From positions 41,174,654-41,238,653 of the forward strand of contig CM019072.1 of the NCBI GenBank assembly GCA_009667805.1: a DNA stretch of 64,000 nt, given 5' to 3'. Numbering within the stretch: the stretch's first letter is position 1; each line of letters begins with the position of its first letter. The notes under the pieces are model-generated. The model saw only the letters and a list, made by a program, of their open reading frames with translations. It did not search any database and had not been told where the DNA came from. Source of the DNA: Leptobrachium leishanense. Taxonomy: Eukaryota; Chordata; Amphibia; Anura; Megophryidae. The position numbers were made by a program, and so were the translations under genes. Shown in pieces: positions 10,351 through 25,400 of the stretch.

Positions 10351-10393
10351 AATTGTAATAGTATTCACAATATTAACCCAATTACTCTCTCAG

Positions 10394-10497
10394 GCTGCGG
10401 TGTTCCCCAAATCGCTCCTGTGGTGTCTGGCTATGCCAGAATTGTGAATGGAGAAGAAGCCGTACCAGGCTCCTGGCCTTGGCAAGTCTCTCTTCAG
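10394..10497 (+). CDS. ctrb: ctrb exon 2: propeptide and mature N-terminus
   Basis: It begins with two bases completing a glycine codon, then [15 protein letters not shown] (activation peptide with Cys1) and [19 protein letters not shown]. Acceptor TCTCTCAG at 10386-10393; donor GTAAAG at 10498. The incoming phase shows that an upstream signal-peptide exon exists. Confidence 0.93.
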
Positions 10498-13400
10498 GTA
10501 AAGGGAAATGTTAAAAAATCTTCATAGTTTATTGAACGGACTGGAAATTGGGGAGTAATTAATTCAGAATATGTGAGTTTCAGTTTCCCTCCAATTTGTT
10601 TACATTTTTCTAAAGATATGTAGTTCCTCATCAAGAGGGAAATTTCTTTATACAACATATAAACATATAAACATATAAATTAGCCTCCGCTAGGCTAATT
10701 CACCTCACCCGCCGCTCTGTCTCTGCCGCTCCCCTCTGCGAGTCCCTTCACTGGCTCCCCATCCACTGCAGAATTAAAGGAACACTCCAACAAAAAAATC
10801 ACCCCCCGTTTTTTTTTCCTAACCTATCCCTATTCCCTTAATAAAACCTTCTTTTTTTTTTCTTTTCTTGTAACTGCAATACTTACCTTAAAATCCTCTG
10901 GTTTCCAGCGGCGGTTTTTTTTTTTTTATACTCACCTCCCTCCTCTTCCGCTCCCGTCCTTCTTCTTGCTGCGTCTTGGCTTCTGGTTTACGTGAGAAGC
11001 GCGCATGCGCGCCTCTCACGTAAGCCAGCCAATCGGCAGGCTTCCTCCCGGCTCCCTCTGAGGATTAGTGTTGCGCGCAAGAGGATGCGCGCAACACTAA
11101 CCCGAAGAGGGAGCCGCCAGCTTCTGCGGGGAGTAGGAGACGTCATCGCTCTGAAAGCGCGATGACGTCTCCTACTCGGCAAAAGTCGGCAGAAGCGGGA
11201 AATATGATTCCCGCTCTGCTGACTGACAGCTGGGAGGGCGGAGTAAAGTCCTCCGCCTCTCTCAGCTGTTTTCAGCCTTTTCTGCAGATCGGCTGAGCGG
11301 AGGGAGGGGGGACAAAGGGCGGCATACTCCGGGCATCATGACCACCTAAAATAGCTTAGGTGGTCATGTTGCTTAGAGTATCCCTTTAAGTTCAAAATCC
11401 TTATCCTTACCTACTTACCTACCTCACTAACTCAGCTCCCCACTACCTGTCCTCACTAATCACCAAATACACCCCAGCCCGCTCCCTAAGGTCAAACAGT
11501 GACCTGCGCCTAGTGTCTCCCCGCATCACCTCTTCCCATGATAGACTGCAGGATTTCTCACGTGCAGCCCCCACTCTCTGGAACGCTCTCCCTCGTACTG
11601 TCAGACTTTCCCCTAACTTCTCTTCTTCAAACGCTCCCTGAAAACATTCCTATTTAGGGAAGCCTACCACCCAACTCACTGACACAACCATCAATCACTC
11701 TCACCTTGCAGTCCTCTCCTCCTGTTTCCAACCCCAACCCTCCTAGATTGTGAGTTCCTACGGGAATAGGGCCCTCATCTCCTCCTGTACTGTTTGTCAA
11801 ATGTTGTTCAATGTATTGTAACCCTGTCTATACTGTGCTTATTGTACAGCGCTGCGGAATATGCTGGCGCTTTATAAATAAAGAATAATAATAATAATAA
11901 ATATATACTCGTATTTATAATTAATATAGCTTTTTAATAAAAAGCTATATTATCTCACTTCAATTGAGAATGATGGATGAGAAGTCTAAAGACTGGCCTG
12001 GAATAGAAATCCAAATGCATGCGTTGTTAGACACCAGGAATTGATCCTCACATTTGCTGAGAAAGAAATTGACTTTATCAAGAAAATAACTTGATTTATT
12101 AATAGAAATCCTTCAAGGTGCTAAAAAATAAAGTTGTTTGGATATGAGGGAATATATTTATAATGAATATAGTCAAGTCCTAAAAATAGAAGTGTGAGAA
12201 CTCACCATGATTTCTATCTCCCCGTGATTCCTGTCATAAGAAAGATTAACAAAAGTTGTGGCAGCTGCAGCACTTCTTTTACAAATGAGAATGCCATTCC
12301 TCTGGTAAATATAGAGAAATTGTCACTTCCATAATCTCACAATGCACTCCAGCCCTGGAAACGACCTGAAACAGACATCTTTGCAAAATTGTGTCTTTAT
12401 AGAAAAGTATTGCAGCGATTTATTATGTCGACTGAATGGGAACTTCTACTAAAGAGGTGAGGGATCTGCGTTCTCAGGCGCTCCTGCTGCTCGACTTGAC
12501 CCCTGTTTCTAATGGTGTTAAACACCTTAATAGATGCTGACAGAATACATGTCTTATGCCAACACAGTCACAGTAGTAGTACATCAGGGGCTCCGGAGTT
12601 GAGCGCCGAACCGCTCATAGATGTTGATGTCAGGTTCATTAAATCATTCCCATGTGTCAAGCACAAGTACATTAGACTCTAATGGTAATGATGGGAATAC
12701 TGATGCCATCAGTAATCGTTCTGGGTGCCAGTAGACATGCATTAAGAGTTAGTGCATGTTTGCTACAGGAGGACACATGAGACTTTAAAACCGAGGAACA
12801 GCTGCAGCTACATGTCACATGTGGAAGTCAGATACATTTGAATGGCACGCTTCCCCCCCCCCCTGCCATTTCCCTTGTTTTTGGTTACTTTTATCCGATT
12901 GTGACTCGCACCTTCAGTCGCAGATTTCCAGAAACCTACATTTAAGATTTTTTTTTAAAATTCAAAATGTTTCCTGTTACAGACAGAAAATCGTACACAA
13001 TATATAAACATACAGTAATAAGAAAACAACAGGAAAAAAATCAGGCTAGATGAAAAATCCAGAATCCGACATACAGTCAGGTCCAGAAATATTGGGGCAT
13101 CGACACAATTCTAACATCTTTGGCTCTATACACCACCACAATGGAGTCGGAATGAAACAAACACAATGTGCTTTAACTGCAGACTGTCAGCTTTAATTTG
13201 AGGGTATGTACATCCATCTCAGACTGTAGATTGCATAGACGGATCCAGAACAGGATCCGGAGCAAAGGGAAGAAAGTAAGAGAAAGGAGGAGAAGAAAAG
13301 GAAAGGAAAGGGAAACAAAATGGGGGGGGGGAGAGGCACCAGAGACCTGGCCTGAGGGAATCACACCCTAAAAATCACAACCCAACACCAACAAGCAAGA

Positions 13401-16400
13401 CACAAGGCCAAGCTAGGAGGGAGTCGGCACACCACCCACATACAGAAGCCAGTAAAACCAAGTTTGCGTGAAGCATTCCCTTTCCTTATCCATTGTCACC
13501 AGTGTCTCTTCAGTGGCACGGAGCCAGTTTACCTTCTCCACTAACTCCGCTCTTCAGGGTATCGTAGTAGATCTTCACTGGGCCGAGATTAAAAGTCTTG
13601 CACAGAGTAAAATGCGAATCAGTAGGGACTTCTCAATTGACTTAACAGATGCCTCAATAATCAGGAGCAAATATACCGATGTAGAGAATGGCAAAACAAA
13701 ATCACAGGTGGCCATAATAATGTTCGGTACCATTTGCCAAAATGGTACTAGATTCAGGCATGACCGCCAGACATGTAGGTATGCACCAGTTTGTGAGCAA
13801 TCCCTCCAACACAACGTGGTTGAAGTAGCTTCTATACGAAAGAGGAGATAAGAGGAACGGAACCAAAATGTGACAAGTTTGAAGGACATTTAGGCAATGG
13901 TCAGGATCGTGGAGCCAGAATGGGTTAGAGACAGGGTTTACGTCCACTGTTCCTAGGTGAACACCTCTCCCAATTCCCTTTCCCACTGCACCATATAGGT
14001 AGGCACATCTGGATTTACCAATTGTAGCAAGCGACAGAGCTTTGAAACAACATGTTCCACCGGGAAACACAGATTACAGAAGGTTTTGAAGGTCGTATGG
14101 GGTTATGTTAGGCTAGAGTTTCCTGGAATCTGCTGAAGATAATGTCGAATTTGGTGGTATTTGAAATGATCTAGGAAAGTGGGACAGGAATCACCTGCTG
14201 CGACTCTCAAGGCTGGAAGTTACCACCTCGAAGAACATGGAAAGTTGTAATTCCTAAACTTGTAGCGTTTGTACCTCGTACCTGGGGAGAAATCCGGATT
14301 GGAAGCCAGAGAGGGTAAAAGGCCGAGGATACATTAAGAAATGAATCAGCATTTTCCAGTGTGCATTGCCTGGCTACTACTCCAAACAGCCACACCATAA
14401 GAGCAAAAAAAAAAAGAGCAGAAAGTGCTAAGAAAGAAATGGAGCCGTGTGTGTATACATCTATCAGTGTTTACATAAACAAATAAAAAAGTAAGACTTC
14501 AGATTTGAGAATGGTTGATAAAGGGGTTATGTACCAGCTGAACTCTAACATTACCAGCATGTACTTAGTACCTGAAGGATTTATTGTCTAGGAAGAGAAT
14601 TCCTGGAGATGTCCACCTGTACATAAACACCACTCAAATAACAGTTGTTTATTTTCGTTACAGGATAGAACTGGATGGCATTTTTGTGGTGCTTCCCTCA
14701 TCAGTCCTGAATGGGTTGTTACAGCTGCTCACTGCGGGGTTTTGTACGTTTGACTTTCTCATTTTTATATTATTAACTTGTGGTAAAATATAATTAGGTG
14801 TACAACAAAAAACTTTAAAGATGGCAGGGACCCTAACCCAATATTATATGAAAAATGACCAATTGGTCAAGTTGGCTAGGATGAATTCTAAAAGAGACTG
14901 TAACAAGGAGAGTATGACCAGACACAGACACATCTTTCTGTATGGCAATCATATTTATTGATCTATAAGTCACAGTCACTGCATCCTATTCACAAATACT
15001 CCACCATTCGCACGGTGTATGAATCACTGCATCCTATCTTTAGGTAATCCTAATATCTCATTGCACAGGGTGTCTATAAAGTCTCTTTACATAGTTACAT
15101 AGGCTGAAAAAAGACTTGCGTCCATCAGGTTCAGCATCTCACACATCACTTACTGCTGTTGATCCAAAAGAAGGCAAAAAACCCTGTCTGAAATGCTCGC
15201 CAATATGCAAGCAACACACTGGGAAAAAATTCCTTCTTGAACCCAGAATGGCAGTCAGATTTCTCCTTGGATCAAGAAGCTTTTACCCACATATTAAATA
15301 TTATAACCCTTAATATTCTGTGTCTGCAGGAGGTCATCCAGTCGTTTTTTAAATGTCTGTAAGTCTCTGACCCAACCACCTCAACAGATAGAGAATTCCA
15401 CAGCTTTATTGTTCTCACCGTAAAATAACCCTTCCTATGCTTTAGGCTGAATTTCCTTTCGTCCAGTCTAAATGGGTGACCTCATGTCCTGTGTATAGTT
15501 CTGTTAATGAATAGGTTTCCAGACAATGGTTGATAATGGCCCCGTATATATTTATATAAAGTTATCAGATCCCCTCTAAGGCGCCGTTTCTCTAAACTAA
15601 ACAGGTTTAAGCTTGTTAGTCTTTCCTCATAACTCAAACCTTCCATTCCCCTTATTAATTTAGTTGCCCGTCTCTGCACTATTTCTAGCGCTATAATATC
15701 CTTTCTTAAGACAAGTGCCCAAAATTGCACGGCATATTCAAGGTGCGGTCTTACCATTGATTTATACAGAGGCAAAATTATGTTGTTTTCATCCCTAGTG
15801 TGAACTCCCCTTTTAATGCATGCCAATACCTTGCTGGCAATGGCGGCTGCTGTTTGACATTGCACATTGTTACTTAGTTTGAAGTCTATGATTATTCCCA
15901 AATCCTTCTTCTGCTTGTATTTCCCTAACTCCGTACCATTTAGGGTATAAGTTGCTTGTGTGTTCTTCACTCCAAAGTGCATAACTTTGCATTTATCTAC
16001 ATTAAATTTCATCTGCCATTTAAGTGCCGCAATCTATCTAAATCCCTCTGCAGCGAAGTAACATCCTGCTCACATTGTATTACTTTTCCTAGTTTTGTGT
16101 CATCTGCAAACACTGATACATGACTTTCAATGCCTATCTCAAGGTCATTTATAAATAAATTGAATAGTATTGGTCCAATAACAGACCCCTGAGGGACACC
16201 ACTTACCACTGATGTCCATCTTGAAAATGTACCATTTATGACTACTCTCTGTACCCTATCTTTTATCCAGTTTTCTATCCAAGAACAAGTATTTTCATCT
16301 AGACTAATTTTTCTTAATTTAAATAGTAACCTCTTGTGTGGAACTGTGTCGAAAGCTTTGGCAAAATCCAAGTAAATCACATCCACTGCGACCCCCTGAT

Positions 16401-19400
16401 CTATATTTCTACTTACTTCCTCATAGAACGTAATTAGGTTAGTCTGACATGATCGGTGTTTCATAAAACCATGCTAATTTTTGACAATTACATTATACCT
16501 CCCAATAAATTCCTGAATATTATCCCTTAGTCGCCCCTCAAATACTTTCCCAGCCACAGATGTTAAGCTCACAGGTCTATAATTCCCAGGCACAAATTTT
16601 AAACCTGTCTTATATATAGCTCCCTCAGTACTCGCGGGTGAATTCCATCTGGCCCTGGGGCTTTATTCACATTCACATTGTTTAATTGCTGCAAAACCTT
16701 GTCCTGAGTCAACCAGTCACTTTGTATTAGTTTTTATTAATGAATTGCATGTCTCCGGTTATAGGTTTCTCTATTATAGGTTTATTTGATAAATACTGAA
16801 GAAAAATAATCATTCAAAATTTCTGCCTTATCTTGATCTTCTGTTAACAATACCCCTAACTCAAATTTTAGTGAACCTACATTTTCACTCTTGGGTTTTT
16901 TAGAATTTATGTACCTAAAGAATCTTTTAGGGTTGGTCTTGCTCTCTTTGGCTATTTCTTTTTCATTTTCTAGTTTAGCCCATCTAATCGCATTTTTACA
17001 TGCTTTATTGGCTGCCCTATATGCTTTATAGGATGCCTCAGATTTATCAGATTTAAAAGCCTTAAATGCCTTCTTTTTATTTTCATTTCCTTAGTTACCT
17101 TCCTACTAAGCCACATTGGTTTCAGTCTGTTTCTTTTATATTTATTTACCAGTGGAATATATTGTGACGTGTACTTTTCTAGTGTTAGTTTAAAGATATT
17201 CCACTTATCCTCAGTGTTTTTCCCGTGAAAGAGATTCTGCCAGTCAATGATATTGAGAGCTTCCTTTTATTTTTATAAAGTTGGCCTTTTAAAAATTATA
17301 TGTTTTAGCATGCCCCTATGAATGTGTTTTTTTAAGTTTATTTCAAAAGACACCATATTATGGTCACTGTTTCCCAACTGTTCCCTTACATCAGGGGTCA
17401 GCAACCTTAGCTCCCTGATGTTTTGGGAACTACATTTCCCATTCGGCTGACTGAGCATCTTGGGAGATGCAGTTCCCAAAACATCAGGTAGCCAAGGTTG
17501 CTGACCCCTGCCTTACATGAATATTTGAGAAAAGATCCACATTATTTGTTATAACCAGATCCAGACACTTACCCTCTCTAGTTGGTGTTTCTACCAGTTG
17601 TGTCATGAAGGTATCATTTAAAAGGTTCAGAAACTGGATTCCCTTCAATGAATTACTAGTCCCACTATCCCAATTAATGTCCGGGTAATTCAAATCTCCA
17701 ATAATTAACCACTTGGCTGCTAAGGACGCGCTGAGCGTGTCCTGCCAAGTGCACCTCCTGTGCTATGGACGCGCTCAGCGGGTCCTAGCACAGAAGGCAG
17801 CAATCAGCCAGGATTCCGGCTATTTGCTGGCCCCCCCGATGCGGGCTGACATCTTGTATGTCAGCCCGGGACCCCGGGGGGAAGATAGATGTCATCGCAA
17901 CGGCGCGATGACATCTATTTCAGGCGCCCCCCCTGCGAGTGCGGACGAGGTGCCAGAAAGGGAGGGGGGTCCTCTCTCCCTCCCGATCGCCAGGGTCCAG
18001 TGGCTAAAGGCAGACACGGTGTGGAAGGGCACAGCCTGCCCTTCCAAACCATGCCTGGCTTTAACCCCTTGGGTGCCGGGTCATGATTCGGCGCCGAAAA
18101 GTGCCGAATCGTGATCCTCTCCCGGAGCTGGCCGACATCTTGGATGTTGGCCAAGCTTCCAGGAACTCCCCTGATGACTGGCGTCATCGTGCATAGCCGA
18201 TGACGTCAGTCCTGGAGTTAACCCCTAGTTGCCACCAAGGGTGGAGATAGGGGGTTTATTGGAACGCCCTATCTCCTGATCCGTGGCAGCTAGGGGTTAA
18301 TGTTTGGTATTGTTGGATTGGCCAGAGCATGGCCTTTCCAATGATACCAAACATGACCATGTAAAAGTTAAAGAACAAAAATAAAAATATAAATAACAAA
18401 ATATTAAAAACAAAATAATAAAAAAATAAACAAGTTTTTTGTTTGTTTGATTTGTTAATGCAGCAATATTGTTCCCATTTCAATTATAATGTGAACAATG
18501 ATGCTGCACTAACGATTTTTATATGCGGTGCGTTTGTTAAAAATAGCAAAATTTTCCCCAAAAAAAAAATGGAACGAGTCCCCCATTTCTAATTTTTTTA
18601 ACAAGCGCAACCCATAGAAAATATAACCGCAACTTTTTGCATGTTAAAATGTGAAAAAAAAACACTTTACACATTGTAAATTATTGAAAATTCAAATTTT
18701 ATTGCATTTTTTGTTATAATATACAGACAGGACATGACGTATACATATAATAATGATATATTATGAATCTTCCAAGTCTGCCGTAAAGAATGATATATAA
18801 TATGTCTGGGTCATATATATGAAAATAAGGCTTCAAAACGCGGTTAAACATGATGAGCGAAACCGGTAAAAATGAGCTCAGCGCAGAGGCGTTAAACGGC
18901 TCAGCAGCGAAAGGGTTAAAGTGCTACCACGATGTGCAGCCTTCCTAATTTGCTCTAACAGTTGTTCTTCCTCATCATTATCTATATTAGGTGGTTTATA
19001 GCATATGCCAACCAATAGTTGACTTCCCTGTTTATTCCCCAAAGAATTATTTACCCATAAGGATTCCACATTTCCCTCATCGCTTTCCAGTTGTGTAATA
19101 TTAGGCTTTAAATCCTGATTTACATATAAACACACTCCACCCCCTTTCTTATGTTTTCTATCCCTTCTAAACAATGTATAACCGTTTAAGTTTACAGCCC
19201 AGTCATGCGTTTCATCCCACCACGTTTCCGTTATTCCTATAATGTCGTATTGCTTAGTGTGTGCTATTACCTCTAGTTCCCCCATCTTGTTATTAAGGCT
19301 TCTTGCATTAGCAAGCATACATTTAATGTTGTCTCTACCCACACATGCTGAATGTGACTTTACATTACATGCCTCCACTATTCTTACATTACCCATCCCC

Positions 19401-22400
19401 CCAGCTCCACCCCCTTAGTCTGAACTGAAACCCTTCCGCTATCTGCTCTGTCTCCATTTTGTAAGCTTCTGTATCCCCCCCCCTTCCACTAGTTTAAAGT
19501 CTCCTCCAACCTTTTAACCATCCTCTCCCCCAGCACAGCAGACCCTCTTCCATTCAGGTGCAATCCATCACGACTATACAGATTGTACCCCAGTGCAAAA
19601 TGAGCCCAGTTCTCTAAAAACCCAAAGCCCTCCTTCCTGCACCAAGATTTAAGCCACGCATTGACCTCCTAAATCTCCCGCTGCGTGTCCACTGTAGCAC
19701 GTGGCACAGGTAGTATCTCAGATCTACACATCTATCTAATCTTTACAATTTCAAAGATTTACTACAAAGGCAAATGAAAAGACAGAAAAGACAGTCACGG
19801 GTATTTGATAAAGCTTGCAATGACTCTGGTGTCATCTTTATTAACCCCTTCAAATGCCAAGAACGAGATAACTCAGGACTTCAAAAGGTGCCATCAGGTA
19901 CCGATACCAAGTTATCTTGGAATCCACAAGGTAGAGGAAGGGAGTATATTTAAAAGGAAACAAAGTAGCAAAACAAGAGGACATAGTCTTAGATTAGAGG
20001 GGCAAAGGTTTAAAAGTAACATCAGGAAGCATTATTTTACTGAGAGGGTGGTGGATACATGGAACAGCCTTCCAGTAGAAGTGGTAGAGGCCAAAACAGT
20101 GATTGAATTTAAGCAGGCATGGGATAGGCATAAGGCTATCCTAAACAAAAGATAAATCCAGGTAAAGTATCCATGTAATTGGGCAGACTAGATGGGCCGA
20201 AAGGTTCTTATCTGCCGACATTTTCTATGTTTCTATGTTTCTATCTTGATCTGCAAATCTGAAGGACAAAAGCGAATGAAATTTGTTTGATGCAAACGGA
20301 TTTCGTTTGCTTTTGGGCTTCAGAAGGTGCCCCCAAAGTTTTATCCCTGTGGGCATAATGTCTGAGGTTCTAAAACTGTTTAAAATCGGCTGATAAATGC
20401 CCTGACATATCGGGCTTTCAGCAGCCAATGCAGGGAACCACGAGCTGCAGCTGAAACTAGTGTAACTCTATGTGGCCAGTAGATGACGCCATCTGCCTGC
20501 CGAATAGGTTATTACATGAATACACTAGGAATATTCTCACATATTTCTTACTGTATAATTAAAAATAATTTTTCAAAGAACCGCTGGTTCCTGATCTGAC
20601 AATGTTTTTTTGGAAAATCACTTGGTAGTGAAGGGGTTAAGTAACAGCTGCCTTGAAGTTCCAATCCATCAAAGAAAATAGCACCAACAAAACAGATAAA
20701 ACAACATAACGCAAATAAAAATTATGTTATTGGAATGTACACTAATTAATTACTCTATAAAGTATGATTAACACTTTAAGGGTTTCATTATAGCGGTTAA
20801 TGGGGGTATTTTTAAATGTATAATGTTTGTTTTCTGTAGTTTAGACTTTAAAACTTAAATTCAAATAATGTCTTAGCAGCTGAGCGTGAAGAAGGTATCA
20901 CAAATATTCTTTTAATTACACACGCTTAATTATATTGCAAAATAAAACTTTAATATAATAATAAATTGCTTTTTGGGTTATAGTTCCTTTTTATCATTAT
21001 TGAACATAGTACATATCCAAGTAGATCGGAGTAGAATTTTCTAAACATTGTGCAGGATATTATTTCTTCTAATGTTTTGATGTAAACTAACAAAGGTAAC
21101 ATTACCGGCTGTTACACAAATTGCGCAAAGTTATTGCACACAGCATGGATCGCAATTTTCTAATTGTTATTGTATTGTATAGTTCTCTTTTCTATTGTAC
21201 AAGTCATAGACTTGGCACCATGATGACTTTATAAACAGGTTTTTTTTCTATCGCACTTTCATGTCTTAGGAGGAGTGATAGAATCGTAGTTGGAGAACAT
21301 GACAGGGGTTCAAACGTTGAAAGCATCCAGTCTCTGGCTGTTGGTCAGGTAAAGATAATTAGGAAATCTAATCGTAATGTGTATTTCCCATTATGATCTT
21401 GTTTTAATACGTTTACTTAGGCCCGTGTCAGACGAACGCAGTGATCACGTCCGTGTCGCCGCACAGTTTAACGTCCGTCGTAGCATAGAATCATGATCAA
21501 TAGAGACCCACACACGAAGTACGTGCGCACCGAACTCCGCACACACAACGCACGCGGCACCGGACGCAATTTAGGCGAGAACTTAAAACCGCTAGAACGG
21601 ACTCGCAGAGTGCGCCACGTCCGCGTAGCGTTGTTTGTGTGTGATGGAATGAAGTCAGACGGACCGTATTTGCGACATCGCACGAAATGGCTTTTCATAT
21701 CATGTATAAATTTTTATCATTTTTCATATTTATTTTGGTTCCCATAGTTCCCATTTTTTTTCCTACGTCCGTCAAGAAAAATGGGCCGTGTGGTGTCTAC
21801 AGTATCTTACATAGTTACATAGGCTGAAAAAAGACACGCGTCCATCGGGTTCCACCTCTCACACAACACCTACTGCTGTTGATCCAAAAGAAGGCAAAAA
21901 ACCCAGTCTGAAGCGTTCGCCAATATGCAACAAACTGGGGAAATATTCCAGAATGGCGTCAGAATTCTCCTTGGATCAAGAAGCTTTTTCCCACGTATTA
22001 AATATTATAACCCTTAATATTCTGTGTCTGCAGGAAGTCATCCAGTCATTTTTTAAAAGTCTGTACAGTCTCTTCCCCAACCACCTCAACAGGCAGAGAA
22101 TTCCACAGCTTTATTGTTCTCACCATAAAATAACCTTTCCTATGCTTTAGGCTTAATTTCCTTTCCTCCAGTCTAAATGGGTGACCTCGTGTTCTTCCGT
22201 CAGTTCGTCTGTCCGCTATGCACGCACAAAGAGTGCGCTCAGACTGCGTTCGTCTGACATTAGCCTTATGGAATATATTTTTCTTAGCATGCTAAGCAGT
22301 AAGAAGAATGTGCGGATTGAGGATGAGGATTGCATAATATGTGCTTTGCGTTGTTATTTCTTTTCTTTTCATATCGTTTACAAGTAGTGAAACCTAAGAA

Positions 22401-25400
22401 TTATTTAATTGATATTAACTTTTCTTTTTAAGGTTTTTACCCACCCACAATGGGATTCCAACGCAATTAATAATGATGTTGCTTTGGTTAAACTGGCCAC
22501 TCCCGCTGTCCTAGGGAACACTGTTGGTACAATTTGCCTGGCTAATTCTGGAGACTCCTTGGCAGATGGTAGACTCTGTGTTACCAGTGGATGGGGAAAG
22601 ACAAGACACAATGGTAAGAATAACATTCTGGAGACTATGGGGGTTATTCAGAGAGCACCGAAATGTCGCCGACATTTCGGTGCTCTCTTGTTACCTGCAA
22701 TTCGGGGAATCAAAGTTCCGCACCCTGCGGTGAATTCAGCATTCACCATAGGGTCCACGGAGGGCAGGGAAAACCCGAACACCCACGGGAACCGCTGCAA
22801 AAAAACATGCCAAACACGTCGGAAAAAGCCGCCGAATCGCCGATCACAGCGCAGACCAGCCGCCGGAAAAAGCCGACAAGCTGTCGAACGGGGTAAAAAA
22901 AACAAAGAAACAATACGCTTGAAAGTGTCAAAATTGAAACGCTGTTGGAAAAAAAAACGACTGAACGAAAATGTCTGGAATTTACATATAAGATCCAATG
23001 AATGATAATAAAAAGGGCTGTTACAAAAAAAAGAAAACGATTTAAAAAAACAAAAACGAAAAAAATGTTTCACTAAAAAATACCAAAATATGCCTAAAAG
23101 ATCCTAAAAAGCTATACATAAAGAGACTTTTTTACTGCAGAATATTATAATCAACGGTTTATTAGATATTGCATTAAAACGGGAATATTTTTTAACGTTG
23201 AAGCCTATGGGAATCACCTGAATAAATCTGTCGAATGAAACCACCGAACAGCAGGGCAATTAGGCAACTTTTCACTGCTGGTTTTTGTTCTTTGAATAGA
23301 CGAAGCATTGCTTCTCTATGGGGATTTCACTGCCCTCGAACAGGCACCGAACAGGCACCGTATGTGCAGGCAATTCGCCAGCATTTGGCGACCTGCCTGC
23401 TCTCTGAATAGCCGAATGGCCAGGAAAGGTAACCGTATGCTGAAATTCACTGTTCGGTTACCTTTCGGCCACTATTCCGATCTCTTTGAATAACCCTGAA
23501 TGTGAATATGTCTGTGTAACACACAGTAACGCACTTGCTGCAGTACGGCGCCTCAGGTGCAATAGCTCCTTTTGGTCAGTAGATGGTGATGTTTGCCCGC
23601 CAAATCTGACATATACAATTGATCATGCATTAGAAACATAGAAACATAGAAAAATGACGGCAGGTAAGAACCTTTCGGCCCATCTAGTCTGCCCAATTAC
23701 ATGGATACTTAACCTGGATTTATCTTTTGTTTAGGATAGCCTTATGCCTATCCCATGCTTGCTTAAATTCAATTACTGTTTTGGCCTCTACCACTTCAAC
23801 TGGAAGACTGTTCCATGTATCCACCACCCTCTCAGTAAAATAATGCTTCCTGATGTTACTTTTAAACCTTTGCCCCTCTAATCTAAGACTATGTCCTCTT
23901 GTTTTGTTATTATTAGATGTATTTTGCAACAAATTAATGAACTTTGTATTATTTAATTATTATTGCTGGGCAAAAAGGTATTATGTCCGCTGTACTAGTG
24001 CCATAAAAAGCCTAACCTCATGCGAAAGGCACTATACTGGATTGTAAATGTAATTCTCTACAGCTGGTAGATCTGCCAGTCAATGCAAGAGTGTTAAACA
24101 ATGAAAAATATTTGTTTCTGCACAGCATTATTAACTCCAAACAAGCTACAACAAACTGCCCTCCCTCTGCTGAGCAATGAAAGGTGCGCCAGAGATCATT
24201 GGGGCAACTACATCACCGATACTATGGTTTGTGCTGGTGCAGCTGGATCATCTTCATGCATGGTTTGTATTTATTACTTTTTCACCACATAAATAATATA
24301 TCTTTTTTATACAAGGAACGACTTGCTTTTGAGGCTGTTGTCTGGCACTCAATGCTGTTACAAAGTGTATTGTTTACAATTATTTCCAGACCCTTTGTGT
24401 TCACTGACCCCCCCCCCTTCCAGACTCCGTGTCCTTTAGAGTAAATACAGTATATTATATTTGCGCCTGCAGATTTCCCCTGTAGCGTTCACGTGTTAAC
24501 GCGATATTCCAGGGCAGGCACTACCTCAGCACCTTGCCCCGGAACGCAGCGCTAACCACTGGGATACTTGCGGTAGCGCTTCCGAGCCGCTGCAAGTATC
24601 GCTTCGTGGAGGGTTGCGATTCCATGCCGCGAGTACTACGCGAGATCACACAGCGCCGCGGAGGGAGACTGGGAACTATTTGTTCCCAGTCTCATACTGC
24701 TTACAGCCAGAAGAAGTGGTGGATTGGGCCCCCGTTCTCGCCACGGGAGGAGAGGGGTGTATCAGATTTATTGGTTGGGTTTTTTAGAGGTGCTAAATGA
24801 CTTTGCAAATGCAGAATCATGTAGTGCCAACTTTTAGAAGGTGTTAAAATTTGCCTTGCACGTCCCGGTGGTAATTAGCCCTAGCACCTTGCAATATCGT
24901 ACTTATCGAAATGCTAATGTACGTTTGCGCTCCTCATGTTAAGTATAGGATGCGCAATGTACAGTAAGCTCGTGCAAGCTAGCGCAAAAAACGATGCGCA
25001 AACGGATTACTAATGGTGGTCGCGTCAGGAATGTAAAATGGCTGGCGTGCGTTAAACACACTTATCATGGCGCCAACACTTACATATCGGGCGCTGACGT
25101 TAGCACCAACTAGGTAATAGTGCCCACTTTTGGGTATTGCAGGCTTTACCCCAGTTTTAGGCAGGTAACGCTAGCTTTACCCAATTTTGCACATTAGAAT
25201 ACAGTATATATGACGTTCCACTAAACTATACTATATTTCATCTGTCACTTGTCGGCCCATTCTTTCAGTTCAGTGGTTCCTAACTGTGGTCCTCAGGACC
25301 CTCTAACAGGCCAGATTTTACAGATCACCTTGGGGAAATGCAAACTGTATACTGCAATCACTGAGCAGCAAATCATATCACCTGTGCTGTGCTTCACATG

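Larger units (their letters stand above)
15086..19740 (-). mobile_element. CR1-like LINE, near complete, with two nested insertions
   Basis: On the minus strand it runs from about 19740 (upstream coding region) through endonuclease (19396-18920 and 17703-17519) and reverse transcriptase (16464-16009) to the C-terminus (16012-15482) and a 3' tail matching TTTTTTCAGCCTATGTAACT. It is interrupted by a hAT MITE (17392-17510) and a piggyBac-like element (17709-18915). Frameshifts make it inactive. It lies antisense in ctrb intron 3. Confidence 0.88.

Noticed and set aside
1..10393. ctrb exon 1 (signal peptide)
   Set aside because: No ATG followed by a hydrophobic segment with a phase-1 donor was found. 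Nearly all of the region is transposon sequence, so the exon is probably upstream of the window.
18878..19396. Host nuclease gene
   Set aside because: The motifs are those of a CR1 endonuclease, and the frame is broken by a TTAA element.
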